NCBI GenBank assembly: GCA_963725415.1
Contig: CAVRZY010000217.1
Span: 1-14,771 of the forward strand
DNA from: CAVRZY01 sp963725415
GTDB lineage: Bacteria; Acidobacteriota; Terriglobia; Bryobacterales; Bryobacteraceae
DNA length: 14,771 nucleotides
Reading direction: 5' to 3'
Positions within the stretch are counted from its first letter, which is position 1. Each line of letters opens with the position of its first letter. Below the pieces are notes generated by a model. That model was not told where the DNA came from and did no database searches. It was given only the letters and a program-made list of their open reading frames with translations. Below, one piece after another: positions 1 to 7,085 of this stretch. The position numbers and the translations under genes are program-made.

Positions 1-1
1 C

Positions 2-597
2 GGGAAACCGGTGCGCGCCGGCAAACCGCTTTACCTGCTGCTGTACAAACCCAAAGGGTACCTGACCACTTACAAAGATCCGCAGGGGCGCCCCACCGTA
101 TACGACCTATTCAAGGAGTTGGGGCAGTGGGTGTTTCCAGTCGGCCGCCTGGACCTGGACACCAGCGGCTTGCTGCTGCTCACCAATGACACGCAGTTCG
201 CCGAGACGATCTCCAACCCGGATCACGAAGTGCCCAAGACTTACCTGGTCAAGACCGCCACGCGCCTGCTGGACCAGCAACTCGAGCAGTCCGCCGCGGT
301 GTGCTGCTGAGGGACGGACCGACCCGGCCGGCCACGGTGACCCGCCTGCGGGATTCCCTCAGCCATAGCTTTTTCGAGATCACCATTACCGAGGGACGCA
401 ACCGCCAGGTGCGGCGGATGGTGGAAGCCCTCGGCAGCCGGGTCCTGAAGCTCGTTCGGACGGCGATCGGGCCGATTCGGATCGCCGAATTGGAGATCGG
501 CAAATACCGCCGGCTGACCGCCGCCGAGGTGCGGGCGCTACAGGGCCGCCGGCTCGCCTCCAAGGGTCCCGGAACAACAACATTAAAAAAACTTTAA
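2..597 (+). pseudogene. RsuA/RluB-family pseudouridine synthase, 5'-partial, frameshifted
   Basis: The protein isomerises a uridine in 16S or 23S rRNA to pseudouridine. The window opens inside the gene, so the N-terminal S4 RNA-binding domain is not visible. The frame is already open at base 2, upstream of the first GTG. The catalytic-domain signature GRLDLDTSGLLLLTND is clear at about 143-190; its GRLD Asp is the catalytic residue in this family. EVPKTYLVK follows, and after the break EITITEGRNRQVRRM and VLKLVRTAIGPI, all usual family blocks. Near base 290 the frame jumps: reading runs into a TGA at 308, while the downstream half is in another frame. Restoring one base there gives a continuous reading (LEQ-LRRGVLLRDG), so a single base is missing. 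This may be a sequencing error or a real mutation. The gene ends at TAA 597. Which subfamily (RsuA, RluB, RluE or RluF) cannot be decided here. Confidence 0.85.
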
Positions 598-605
598 GAA
601 GTTTA

Positions 606-636
606 TTGGGACAATCAGATCACTTAGTGTTATACT
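606..636 (+). promoter_or_regulatory. Extended -10 sigma70-type promoter
   Basis: TATACT at 631-636 is preceded by TG at 628-629 with one base between, an extended -10 element. TTGGGA at 606-611 is a weak -35 with a 19-base spacer. A start point near 643 is expected. No convincing plus-strand coding region follows, only three hairpins, so the promoter would drive a short non-coding transcript. Confidence 0.45.
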
Positions 637-642
637 GCGCTT

Positions 643-740
643 AGCTGCTATACACAAATAGCATCCCCGGCGACGAGTCCCAGCTCGTCGCCAGCCCCTC
701 TGAGTGAAGCCCCGGGACCCAGCCCGGGGCTTCTGCTTTA
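643..740 (+). ncRNA. Candidate small RNA with three hairpins
   Basis: Three perfect hairpins follow the promoter in tandem. The stems are 646-651/658-663 (6 bp), 669-677/684-692 (9 bp) and 706-716/723-733 (11 bp), and every loop is six bases. The second and third loops are TCCCAG and ACCCAG, the same but for one base. The last stem is very GC-rich and is followed by TGCTTTAT, a weak terminator tail. The transcript would be about 95 nt. The sequence is not one I recognise. It could instead be just the terminator region of the pseudouridine synthase gene ending at 597, or an intergenic repeat. Confidence 0.35.
706..738 (+). terminator. GC-rich hairpin, probable terminator
   Basis: An 11-bp perfect stem (706-716 with 723-733, six-base loop) ends in a short T-containing tail (TGCTTTAT). 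It lies about 110 bases after the upstream stop codon and 45 bases before the 3' end of the convergent mazF gene, so it could end transcription from the left. The T tract is poor, which lowers confidence. Confidence 0.4.
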
Positions 741-782
741 TGGGCCCAGGCGTAGAGCTATCCACGAGCTAGTTCGGGGCCC

Positions 783-1127
783 CTACCGCCGTGTGAACAT
801 CTCGATGAGCACGGCAGCCACCTGGTTCGCGCTGGCATCGGGCACTTGACCTAGCCTCTTCACGAGGCGCGACTTATCAACCGTGCGGATCTGATCCAGC
901 GCTGCCTGGCCGGCCTTGCCCTGGAAGCGCACCTTGACGCGACTAGGGTACCCCCGGGCTGTCGTCGTCAGCGGGACAATAATGACCGTAGTGATGTGGC
1001 GGTTCATCTCGTCCGGCGAGACGATCAGGCAGGGCCGCGTCTTGCGGATCTCAGAACCTTGCGTGGGATCGAGCGCGACCAGCCAGATTTCCCCCTGGCG
1101 TGGCGCCCGGCCAGCCTCCATCACCAT
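783..1127 (-). CDS. mazF: MazF/PemK-family mRNA interferase toxin
   Basis: A 114-residue protein, the usual size for MazF-type sequence-specific endoribonucleases that halt growth by cutting mRNA. Near the N terminus GEIWLVALDPTQGSEIRKTRPCLIVS matches the family opening, including the KTRP segment that carries the active-site Arg; the conserved Thr/Ser-rich stretch VIIVPLTTT follows. The chosen start is ATG at 1127. A GTG at 1133 and an ATG at 1121 are also in frame. With the chosen start the gene overlaps the stop of the upstream antitoxin gene by 7 bases, which indicates translational coupling in one operon. It ends in TAG and converges on the candidate small RNA region. The family assignment is firm; cleavage specificity cannot be read from the sequence. 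Confidence 0.92.
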   Translation of the reverse strand: MVMEAGRAPRQGEIWLVALDPTQGSEIRKTRPCLIVSPDEMNRHITTVIIVPLTTTARGYPSRVKVRFQGKAGQAALDQIRTVDKSRLVKRLGQVPDASANQVAAVLIEMFTRR

Positions 1128-1369
1128 GTCCACTCGTCCCGGTCAAAGGCGTTCGTGATCTCGCCGAGAAGCGCACGATCGTCCCCGCGCTCCGCCATGG
1201 CGGCGAAGGCTTCCTCCCAACCCTGGCGCGGCGCACGGTCCGGGCGGATGACGAGTCCGCCTTTCTGGACGAGGAGTTGCACGGTATTCCGGAGTCCCAC
1301 TTGTTCGAGCAGAGGCTTGGGGATCCGGATGCCGCGCGAGTTGCCGATCCGTATCAGGCTGGTCCGCAT
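1121..1369 (-). CDS. mazE: MazE-type AbrB/SpoVT-fold antitoxin
   Basis: An 82-residue protein starting with MRTSLIRIGNSRGIRIPKPL, the swapped-hairpin AbrB-type DNA-binding motif (IGNSxGxxIPK) of MazE antitoxins. The acidic C-terminal half (ERGDDRALLGEITNAFDRDEW) is the part that wraps and inhibits the toxin in this family. The open frame extends upstream to 1420, but that extension runs through the promoter, so ATG 1369 is preferred; AAGG lies just before it. It is first in the operon, directly before mazF. The promoter at 1384-1413 and the palindrome at 1375-1384 suggest classical autorepression by the MazE or MazE-MazF complex. Confidence 0.88.
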   Translation of the reverse strand: MRTSLIRIGNSRGIRIPKPLLEQVGLRNTVQLLVQKGGLVIRPDRAPRQGWEEAFAAMAERGDDRALLGEITNAFDRDEWTW

Positions 1370-1374
1370 AGCCT

Positions 1375-1413
1375 TGTAATTACATTGTACGTCCCACCCG
1401 AACGCGTTGTCAA
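1375..1413 (-). promoter_or_regulatory. mazEF promoter with overlapping palindromic operator
   Basis: On the minus strand TTGACA (1413-1408) and TACAAT (1389-1384) are separated by 18 bases, a near-consensus sigma70 promoter. A perfect 10-bp palindrome, TGTAATTACA, occupies 1375-1384. It touches the -10 element and covers the expected start point near 1377. A partial second copy of the half-sites (TACATTGTA, 1381-1389) overlaps the -10. A repressor bound here would block initiation. The untranslated leader would be only about 8 bases. Confidence 0.65.
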
Positions 1414-1434
1414 ACCACAAATTGCCTCACCAGT

Positions 1435-1644
1435 GATCAGCCCGGATTTCTCATCGCACCACGGGTCTGATCCAGTTGTGGCGTGGGCTTCAGCCTGCCG
1501 CGTCGAGACTCGTCTCGACGCGATTGCTCCACTGCGCCACCGACAGCATGTCTCGGCACGAGTGCCGAGACGGCAGCCTGGAGAGGCTGCGCCACGAAGT
1601 TGAGTGCGGACTCAGTGTCCCGCACGATGAGAAGTCCGGATCAG
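1435..1644. repeat. MITE-like inverted-repeat element with nested palindromes
   Basis: A 15-base sequence at 1442-1456 (starts CCGGATTTCTC) recurs inverted at 1625-1639 with one mismatch, defining a ~198-bp element. GATCAG lies at both outer edges (1435-1440 and 1639-1644) but overlaps the right arm, so it is not a clean target duplication. Inside are two perfect 22-base palindromes, each with 10-bp arms and a 2-base centre (1500-1521 and 1550-1571), and a 7-bp stem at 1573-1590. GTGGCG at 1478-1483 and CGCCAC at 1590-1595 form a further inverted pair. No coding region is supported. This accounts for the gene-free stretch between mazE and the amidohydrolase. Confidence 0.55.
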
Positions 1645-1672
1645 GCAGGCCCGCAACCGCTCCCGCCATCCG

Positions 1673-2655
1673 CTACAGCCCGAGCAGGCGCGAGGCGTTG
1701 CCCCCCAGGATGGCGGCCTTGTCCTGCTCTGGAATATCTAGGCCGCGAATGGTTTCGAGCATCCGCGGGATGCTGCCGATCTGGTGCGGGTAGTCGCTGC
1801 CGGCCAAAATGCGGTCCGCGCCTGCGAAAGCGATGGCCAGCTTGATCGCGCCCGGGTCGAAGTTGACGGCGTCGTAATAGAAGCGCTTCAGGTATTCGCT
1901 CGGGGGCCGTGGGATATTGGCGCGGCACTCGCTGAATGCATAAAAGCCCCGGTCCAGCCGTTCGGCCAGATAGGGGATCGCGCCGCCCAAATGGCAGAGC
2001 ACCCACCGGATTCGCGGGAAACGCTCGCGGACCCCGACTGAACACCAGCTTGGCCGCCGCCAGGGTGGTGTCGAACAGGAATCCCACCAGCGGCATGAGC
2101 CAGAACTCCGTCATGGCTTCAACGCCCACCGGATTGGTCGGATGAATGTAGAGCACCGCGCCAAGATCGTCGGCCGCCTCGTACAGAGGCCAGAACCGCT
2201 GGTCGCTCAGAGCGATTCCATTCACGTTGCTGAACAGCATGGCGCCGCGCAAGCCCAGATCGTGGCAGGCTCGCTGGAGTTCGCTCACCGATGCGAGCCG
2301 GGTCGTTCAGAGGCAAGGTCGCCAGGGCGGTGAACCGGCCGCGCTTGCTCTGGCAAATCAAGGCGAACGCATCGTTCACCAGGGCGGCGAACCGGGCCGC
2401 GGTGGCCGGAGCCTCGACGTGCGTGCCCGGCGTGGTCAGGGTGAGCACCTGCGTATCGACGCCGTGTTCGGCCAGCACCTGCTCGCGATAATCGATGTCG
2501 CGGTGTCCCCTCACCACGATGTTGTAGTCGCCGGGATAGTGCAGCCGCGGATTCCCGTCTTCGCCGACCCTCACCTCGACCGCGCTCGGGCCGGACCGCA
2601 ACGCCTCCAGGTAGGCCGGTGGATAGTAATGGTTATGAAAGTCAATGATGCGCAT
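1673..2655 (-). pseudogene. Amidohydrolase_2 (ACMSD-like) metal-dependent hydrolase, two frameshifts
   Basis: Joined across two shifts, the product is about 325 residues, normal for this TIM-barrel family, which includes decarboxylases such as ACMSD and hydrolases of small carboxylates. It opens with MRIIDFHNHYYP, whose HxH binds metal. Later family landmarks are YIHPTNP, LCHLGGAIPYLAERLDRG and ILAGSDYPHQIG, giving further His ligands and the catalytic Asp. The frame changes near 2294 (one extra base; removal restores SVSELQRACHDLGLRGAM) and near 2036 (one extra base; removal restores KLVFSGVRERFPRIRWVLCHLGG). No key residue is lost otherwise. The gene ends in TAG 1673-1675. It lies 74 bases after the permease gene on the same strand, perhaps in one transcript. 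Substrate unknown. Sequencing error is as likely as true inactivation. Confidence 0.82.
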
Positions 2656-2667
2656 GAGTTAGGAAAG

Positions 2668-2737
2668 GCTTGTGGCAAGTGGCCTGTAGCTTGTGGGAGA
2701 CCTTCCTACCACGAGCCACAGGCGACTGGCTACAAGC
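2668..2737. repeat. Long imperfect hairpin at the permease/amidohydrolase junction
   Basis: Arms of 29 bases (2668-2696 and 2709-2737) pair at 24 of 29 positions around a 12-base loop. The sequence is a play on the words CTTGTGG, CTGTAGC and CTGTGGC, like dispersed intergenic repeats. The stem includes the last codons and the stop of the permease gene (TAG 2730-2732), so it is transcribed and could act as an attenuator or protect the mRNA end. There is no T tract on the minus strand. Confidence 0.5.
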
Positions 2738-4136
2738 TTAGTCTCCTTCCAGGGCGCCTGGTTCGCACCCGGAGATAGTAAACAGGCAAGCCTATCACGA
2801 CCAGCAGCAGTCCGCTGCCGGCCTGAAGCGGATCGGCGGCGATCTGGACCACGGCCACCAGGATCGAGGCCCCGATGAACGACATCGGAACCAGCGGATA
2901 GCCCCAGGCCCGGTAGGCAGGCCGGTAGCCGGGACGGCGGCGCAACCGCAACAGGCCCATCGTCATGAGCGCAAAGAACAGCCACTCGGTATAAATCACC
3001 CGCGTGAACAGCGCGCGATAGGTGCCGGTGGCCACCAGCACCGACGACCACAGCGCTTGAACCAGGATCGCCACGTAGGGGGTGTGGAAGCGGGGATGAA
3101 TCCGGCCCAGCCAGCCAAACGCCAGGCCTTCCTCCGCCATGGCGAAATAGGTCCGAGGGCCGGCCAGAATGACGCCGTTGAGAACCCCGAGCGAAGAGAG
3201 AATCACCAGCGCCGAGATGGCGGCCGCGCCCCGCGATCCGGCCATCGCCTCGGCGGCATCGGCGGCCACGCGGCTCGAGGAGACCACCCGCTCCAGCGGA
3301 AGCAGGTACAGATAGGCGGCGTTCAGCGCGACGTAACACGCGCTCACCGTCAGGCAGCCGATCAGGAGCGCCTTCGGAATGGTCTTCTGCGGGTCGCGGG
3401 TCTCCCCGGCCGCGTAGGTCACCATGTGCCAGCCTCCGAAGGCGAACAACGCTGCGCTGATCCCCAACACGAACTCGCGAAACGATACCGCAGGCCCGAT
3501 GGCGCCCGACGCCGCTCCCTCCGCCGGAGTGCCGTATGCCAGGACCATCGCCAGCAGCAGAACAATCGCGACCACCTTGGCCGTGGTGACGATGGTTTGC
3601 AGCAGGCTCCCCTGCCGCACGCCCAGATAGTTGACCAACGACAGCAGCAGGATGCCCGCGATGGCCGCCGCGCGGATCCCCAAATCATCCAGCCGGACAA
3701 AATACCCCACGAAGCGCCCAAAGATGACCGACGTGGCCGCGATGATGCCGGAGTGCACGCTCCAGAACATGGCCCAGCCCCACAAGAATCCGCACGCCGG
3801 TGACAGAGTCTCCTTCAGGAACACGTACACCCCGCCGGTTCGCGGAAAGGCCGAGCAGAGTTCCGCGCACACCAGCGCCCCGAACAGCGTCAGGATCCCC
3901 GCCACCACCCACACCGAGAGCACGCCCCCTACACTGGGCACATGCCGGTTGATCTCAGCGGGCTGAACAAAAATCGACGCCCCAATGATGATCCCCGCCA
4001 CCATGGCCGTGGCATCGAGCAGGCCAATAGGACGCTGGAGAGCCGGACGGGTCTGAGGGCTGGCCAAGATCGGCCAGTCTACCACGCCAGGCGGAAACCT
4101 GCCCCATAACACCCGTCGGGCCGCCAGCCCTGTCAC
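2730..4136 (-). CDS. APC-superfamily amino acid permease
   Basis: A 468-residue polytopic inner-membrane protein with about 12 hydrophobic segments, the normal size for the APC family. The first helix carries MVAGIIIGASIFVQP, the GxG-type unwound helix that forms the substrate site in this family. PRTGGVYVFLKE, FAFGGWHMVTYAAGETRDPQKTIPKAL and LGRIHPRFHTPYVAI are further family landmarks resembling LAT-type permeases. It probably imports amino acids by proton coupling or exchange; the specific substrate is unknown. The start is uncertain: GTG 4136 is used, but the first ~35 residues are not membrane-like and overlap the end of a toxin remnant by 4 bases, and no clear ribosome site is seen. A later GTG (GVVDWPILAS) is possible. 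The amidohydrolase gene downstream may share the transcript. Confidence 0.88.
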   Translation of the reverse strand: MTGLAARRVLWGRFPPGVVDWPILASPQTRPALQRPIGLLDATAMVAGIIIGASIFVQPAEINRHVPSVGGVLSVWVVAGILTLFGALVCAELCSAFPRTGGVYVFLKETLSPACGFLWGWAMFWSVHSGIIAATSVIFGRFVGYFVRLDDLGIRAAAIAGILLLSLVNYLGVRQGSLLQTIVTTAKVVAIVLLLAMVLAYGTPAEGAASGAIGPAVSFREFVLGISAALFAFGGWHMVTYAAGETRDPQKTIPKALLIGCLTVSACYVALNAAYLYLLPLERVVSSSRVAADAAEAMAGSRGAAAISALVILSSLGVLNGVILAGPRTYFAMAEEGLAFGWLGRIHPRFHTPYVAILVQALWSSVLVATGTYRALFTRVIYTEWLFFALMTMGLLRLRRRPGYRPAYRAWGYPLVPMSFIGASILVAVVQIAADPLQAGSGLLLVVIGLPVYYLRVRTRRPGRRLSL

Positions 4137-4252
4137 GGGGCATAGTCAGGGTCAGGACGACAGTTGACCGATAGCTCCTGAAACTGACTGCGCAGAAGAT
4201 CCAGGCGGTCAATGATGGCCAGGCTGGAAATCGGCGACGTATCACTCGCCAC
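4133..4252 (-). pseudogene. Truncated DUF3368 (PIN-like) toxin remnant
   Basis: A 39-residue frame starting at GTG 4252 reads VASDTSPISSLAIIDRLDLL, which matches the N terminus of DUF3368 proteins (typically ...VSDTSPISNLA...), PIN-like nucleases usually paired with UPF0175 antitoxins. The Asp of SDTSP would be the first acidic metal ligand. After about 28 residues the resemblance stops and the frame ends at TGA 4133, so some three quarters of the usual length is gone. It overlaps the antitoxin gene by 11 bases, the coupling expected of the intact pair. The permease gene begins where the remnant ends, so a deletion probably joined the two. Confidence 0.6.
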
Positions 4253-4496
4253 GAGCATACGACAGGTCTTGCGCTAGGTCCTCGTCGCTATAGTGCCGAG
4301 CAATCCCTCTCTGGCTCACCAGTTCTCCGAAGAGAAACCGCGTCATCTCCGCCAGCTCGGCTGCCTTCCCCAGCGATAGCACACCCTGAGCATACAGGGC
4401 CACAGCCAGTTCTGTTCTGAGGCGCTGCGGGATTTCTTCCTCCGGCAGACGAAGGCCTTGAACCACCGAGTCCGGGATTCTCAACGTTACGCCCAT
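4242..4496 (-). CDS. UPF0175-family small antitoxin
   Basis: An 84-residue protein. The central LAVALYAQGVLSLGKAAELAEMTRFLFGELVSQRGI is diagnostic of UPF0175, whose helix-turn-helix-like core and acidic tail (HYSDEDLAQDL) fit an antitoxin role beside DUF3368 PIN-like toxins. The start ATG 4496 has a good ribosome site (AAGGTGAGG just upstream). The partner downstream is reduced to a fragment, so this is an orphan antitoxin here. Length is normal for the family. Only the pairing with DUF3368 is established knowledge; any function left for the orphan is inference. Confidence 0.8.
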   Translation of the reverse strand: MGVTLRIPDSVVQGLRLPEEEIPQRLRTELAVALYAQGVLSLGKAAELAEMTRFLFGELVSQRGIARHYSDEDLAQDLSYARGE

Positions 4497-4500
4497 GACC

Positions 4501-4590
4501 TCACCTTACCGCGTTTGGCGCCAGAAAAGCCATGTAGTCGTACGCCCGGCCCACCACCACCGGCAGTTCGGTCGGAGATTCGCTTTTCAT
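4501..4590 (-). pseudogene. 29-residue fragment resembling a four-helix-bundle (Avd-like) protein N terminus
   Basis: ATG 4590 opens a frame reading MKSESPTELPVVVGRAYDYM and stopping at TGA 4501, 4 bases before the UPF0175 start. The pattern ELPVVxxAYDxxxxLxP resembles the start of the small four-helix-bundle proteins (S23/Avd family) that occur alone in many genomes and, in some, next to diversity-generating retroelements. Those proteins are normally 110-130 residues, so this would be a remnant. It begins directly behind the T tract of the upstream terminator and has no visible ribosome site. The assignment rests on about 20 residues and is tentative. Confidence 0.35.
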
Positions 4591-4591
4591 G

Positions 4592-4619
4592 AAAAAACTC
4601 CGCCGGGGCTTCGCCCCGG
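4592..4619 (-). terminator. Rho-independent terminator after the NACHT-FGE gene
   Basis: On the minus strand a 7-bp GC stem (4619-4613 with 4609-4603, 3-base loop) is followed by CGGAG and six T residues (4597-4592). It sits 20 bases beyond the stop codon at 4640 and is the clearest intrinsic terminator in the window. Confidence 0.75.
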
Positions 4620-4639
4620 ACCCCAAAAGGGAAAAAGAG

Positions 4640-7060
4640 TCAAAAAACACCCCGGGCGCGCCGAAAGCCGATGCCATAGCCCCGGTCCTCCGGCTGGAGC
4701 CAGACCCGGGACGACGAGCGCAGGTCCCTCGGATCGCTGAACCAGGAACCTCCCCGCAACATCTTGTCGCTTCCTGACCCGGGACCTGTCGGATTGGTTG
4801 AGGGTTCGGCGGGGTAACGGTCATACCAATCTGCTACCCATTCCCAAACGTTGCCCGCCATATCCTGGACACCGCCTCGGGTCGCGCCCGCAGGATACAA
4901 TCCGACCGGCGTCGGGTGTCCTGCCCCACCCTCCCCGAAGTTGGCCCTGTCCGCATCGGGCTTCTCATTTCCCCAAGGATACTTCGTGCCTTGGGCGCCG
5001 TTCCGCGCCGCGAATTCCCACTCCGCTTCAGTCGGCAGCCGGCACGAGGCCCACTGGCAGTACGCCCCCGCGTCGTGCCAGGAGACTCCGATGACCGGGC
5101 GGTTGGGATGCCGCAGTTGACTGCGCCAGTCCTCCGGTTGGTGGCCGCCGACCTCGACGAAACCGGCGTACTCCGCTACCGTAACCGGGTACCGTCCCAA
5201 CAGGAATGGAACAATGCGGACTTGGCGAACCGGGGATTCATCGTCGTATGCCTCCCGGTCGAAGTTTCTCTCGTTCTGGTCTTTTGTTTGGGCGCCCATC
5301 CAGAACGTTCCGCCTTCGATGCGCACCCAGTTATCAGCCTTCAGGCGCGGGTCACCCGCCCGCCCGATGACCTCCGCGGCCCCGAGGCGAATCTCGAACT
5401 CGAGGTCGCGCCCGGCCTCGCGGTCGAAAATGGCCCGCGCCCGCTCCAGGTTCTCGCCATAGCGGGGGTCGTTCACGCGATACTTCACCGCCTGGAGGTC
5501 TTCGAGCATGGCCCCAATCACCGCCACGCACCGGGCTCGCTCGCGCAGTGACGCGCCGACTCCCAACCCATCCAGCATTTCCTCGATCAGGCCGTCGATG
5601 CGATCCACGCTTTGCTTATGGAGCACGCCCGCCAGCAGCAGGACCGTCTCCCGCCACTCCGGAAGATAGAGCTTCTGTTCCTCGATCAGCAGCCGGCGCC
5701 GTTCGCTCTCTTTCAGCCCCGCCACCGCCTTAGCGGCCAGGTATTCCTGAAAGGTCTGATGCCAGTAGCGCAGAAGGTCGCCGCGGCGCACGATGATCCC
5801 GCTGTGCAGTTCCTCGTCCGCGATGAACTGTTCGGCCGCCGGAATTTGCTCGTCTTCCGGCAGCTCCCGAAACCGTGGCGCGATCGCTTGAGCCGCGGCG
5901 TAGGGCCTGAACTCGACTCTCTTGCCCGCCGCGCCGGTGTGCATGGCGTAAGCCAGTTGAGCCATCAGGCCGAGGCAGCGCTCGGCGGTGACCTCTCGGG
6001 TCCTTTCTTCGCGCCGGCGCGCCAGCTAGCGCAGCAACCATTCCGGGGCCTCCGCGTCGACAGGGTACTCGGCCGCTGCGTGCTTTAGTTCCCGCCTCTG
6101 CTCGATGAAACCTGCCAGACTTCCGGCTGAGATCATCACCGGGAACGGACACCCCCGCAGTTTCAGGAGCTTCCTGGTGGCCTCCGGGTTCCGTCCCAAC
6201 AGGGTTTCGCACGCGGCGAAGGCGATCCGCCGCAGAAACGTCGTTTTGCCCGCGCCGGGATCGCCCACAATCACGATGCGGTTGCGCTGGAGCGCCTCCT
6301 GCAACGGCACGGCCCGTTGTTCCCGCGGTTCCGCTGCCTTGCGCTCCCTTCGTCGGCGCTCCAGCTCTTCTTCGGGTACCAGCACCGTGGTCAGCGGAGT
6401 GTACAGTTCCTCAATGGGAAACCGGTACGCCTCCTTCTGCCCCAACTGAAACCCGCGCACGTCGATGTGAGCGGTGTCCTTGTGAAGCCAGTCTACATAC
6501 GCCGCCGGGTCTTCCTCTGCCGGGTGCGGTTCCCGTTCCCAGTTACGGATCGCCTGGGTGATCTGCAAAGCCAGGTCCTTCGGATCTCTGAAATCGATGG
6601 CTGGAAGCCTCTCCCCGCCGCTGCGGAGGTTTTTTCGAAACTCCAGCAAAGCTTTGATCTTCCACTGCGCCTCGCGCAGGTTCGCTGGAACCGGAAAATC
6701 ATCCGGCGCCATGAACAGCAGGCTGGGGCTACCCGCATCCCGGGCGGCAAAGTACTCCCGCTGCGTGTACGATTGCCCGGATCCCGGCGGGCCGCCCCCG
6801 AACCGGTGCCCCACAATCCCGATGAACAGGTCGCATTCCACCACCCGCTTCTTGCAGAACGCATCCACATCCCAGTCGCGAGCCCCGAAGTCCTCCACCC
6901 AGACACACTTCCAACCGTCCAGTGAATTGATCGCCCGGTGTGCGGCTTCGCGCTACTCTTTGAGATCCGCTCCCGTCGAGCTGAGGAACGCCGTCCGAAC
7001 CCTGGGCAGGGCAGTGCCGTGTTGACTATTCCACCTGCATCCCCATCTGGTCAAGTCCAT
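4640..7060 (-). pseudogene. DUF4062-NACHT-FGE (SUMF1-like) STAND NTPase, decayed
   Basis: One reading frame of 807 codons from ATG 7060 to TGA 4640, broken only by two TAG codons (6955-6953, codon 36; 6028-6026, codon 345). Domains in order: DUF4062 (residues ~20-180; AFLSSTGADLKE, then VEDFGARDWDVDAFC, CDLFIGIVGHRFG, SYTQREYFAA); linker; NACHT with Walker A GDPGAGKTT at ~266-274; helical part (WHQTFQEYLAAKA); FGE-sulfatase domain at ~577-806 (LPTEAEWEFAARNG, DMAGNVWEWVADWY, LRGGSW, IGFRRAR). No Walker B (hydrophobic-DGLDE) occurs. The text jumps from EWLLR straight to ERCLGLMAQLAYAM, where relatives have about 200 more residues, so a deletion is likely. The FGE domain lacks the catalytic Cys pair. 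Such proteins are anti-phage/conflict sensors; this copy is probably non-functional unless the ambers are errors. Confidence 0.8.
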
Positions 7061-7085
7061 CGCCTGGAGATACTCCGACCAGAAA

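Noticed and set aside
1500..1595. CRISPR array suggested by repeated palindromes
   Set aside because: Only two similar palindromes are present, they differ in sequence, and there is no regular repeat-spacer pattern or cas gene.
3057..3803. 248-residue plus-strand open frame opposite the permease
   Set aside because: It is Arg/His/Gln-rich and without recognisable motifs, a typical antisense shadow of a GC-rich membrane protein gene.
4501..4590. Diversity-generating retroelement suggested by the Avd-like fragment
   Set aside because: No reverse transcriptase, template repeat or variable repeat was seen, and free-standing four-helix-bundle proteins are common.
4916..5551. 211-residue plus-strand open frame opposite the FGE domain
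   Set aside because: The opposite strand carries unmistakable FGE motifs, so this is an antisense shadow.
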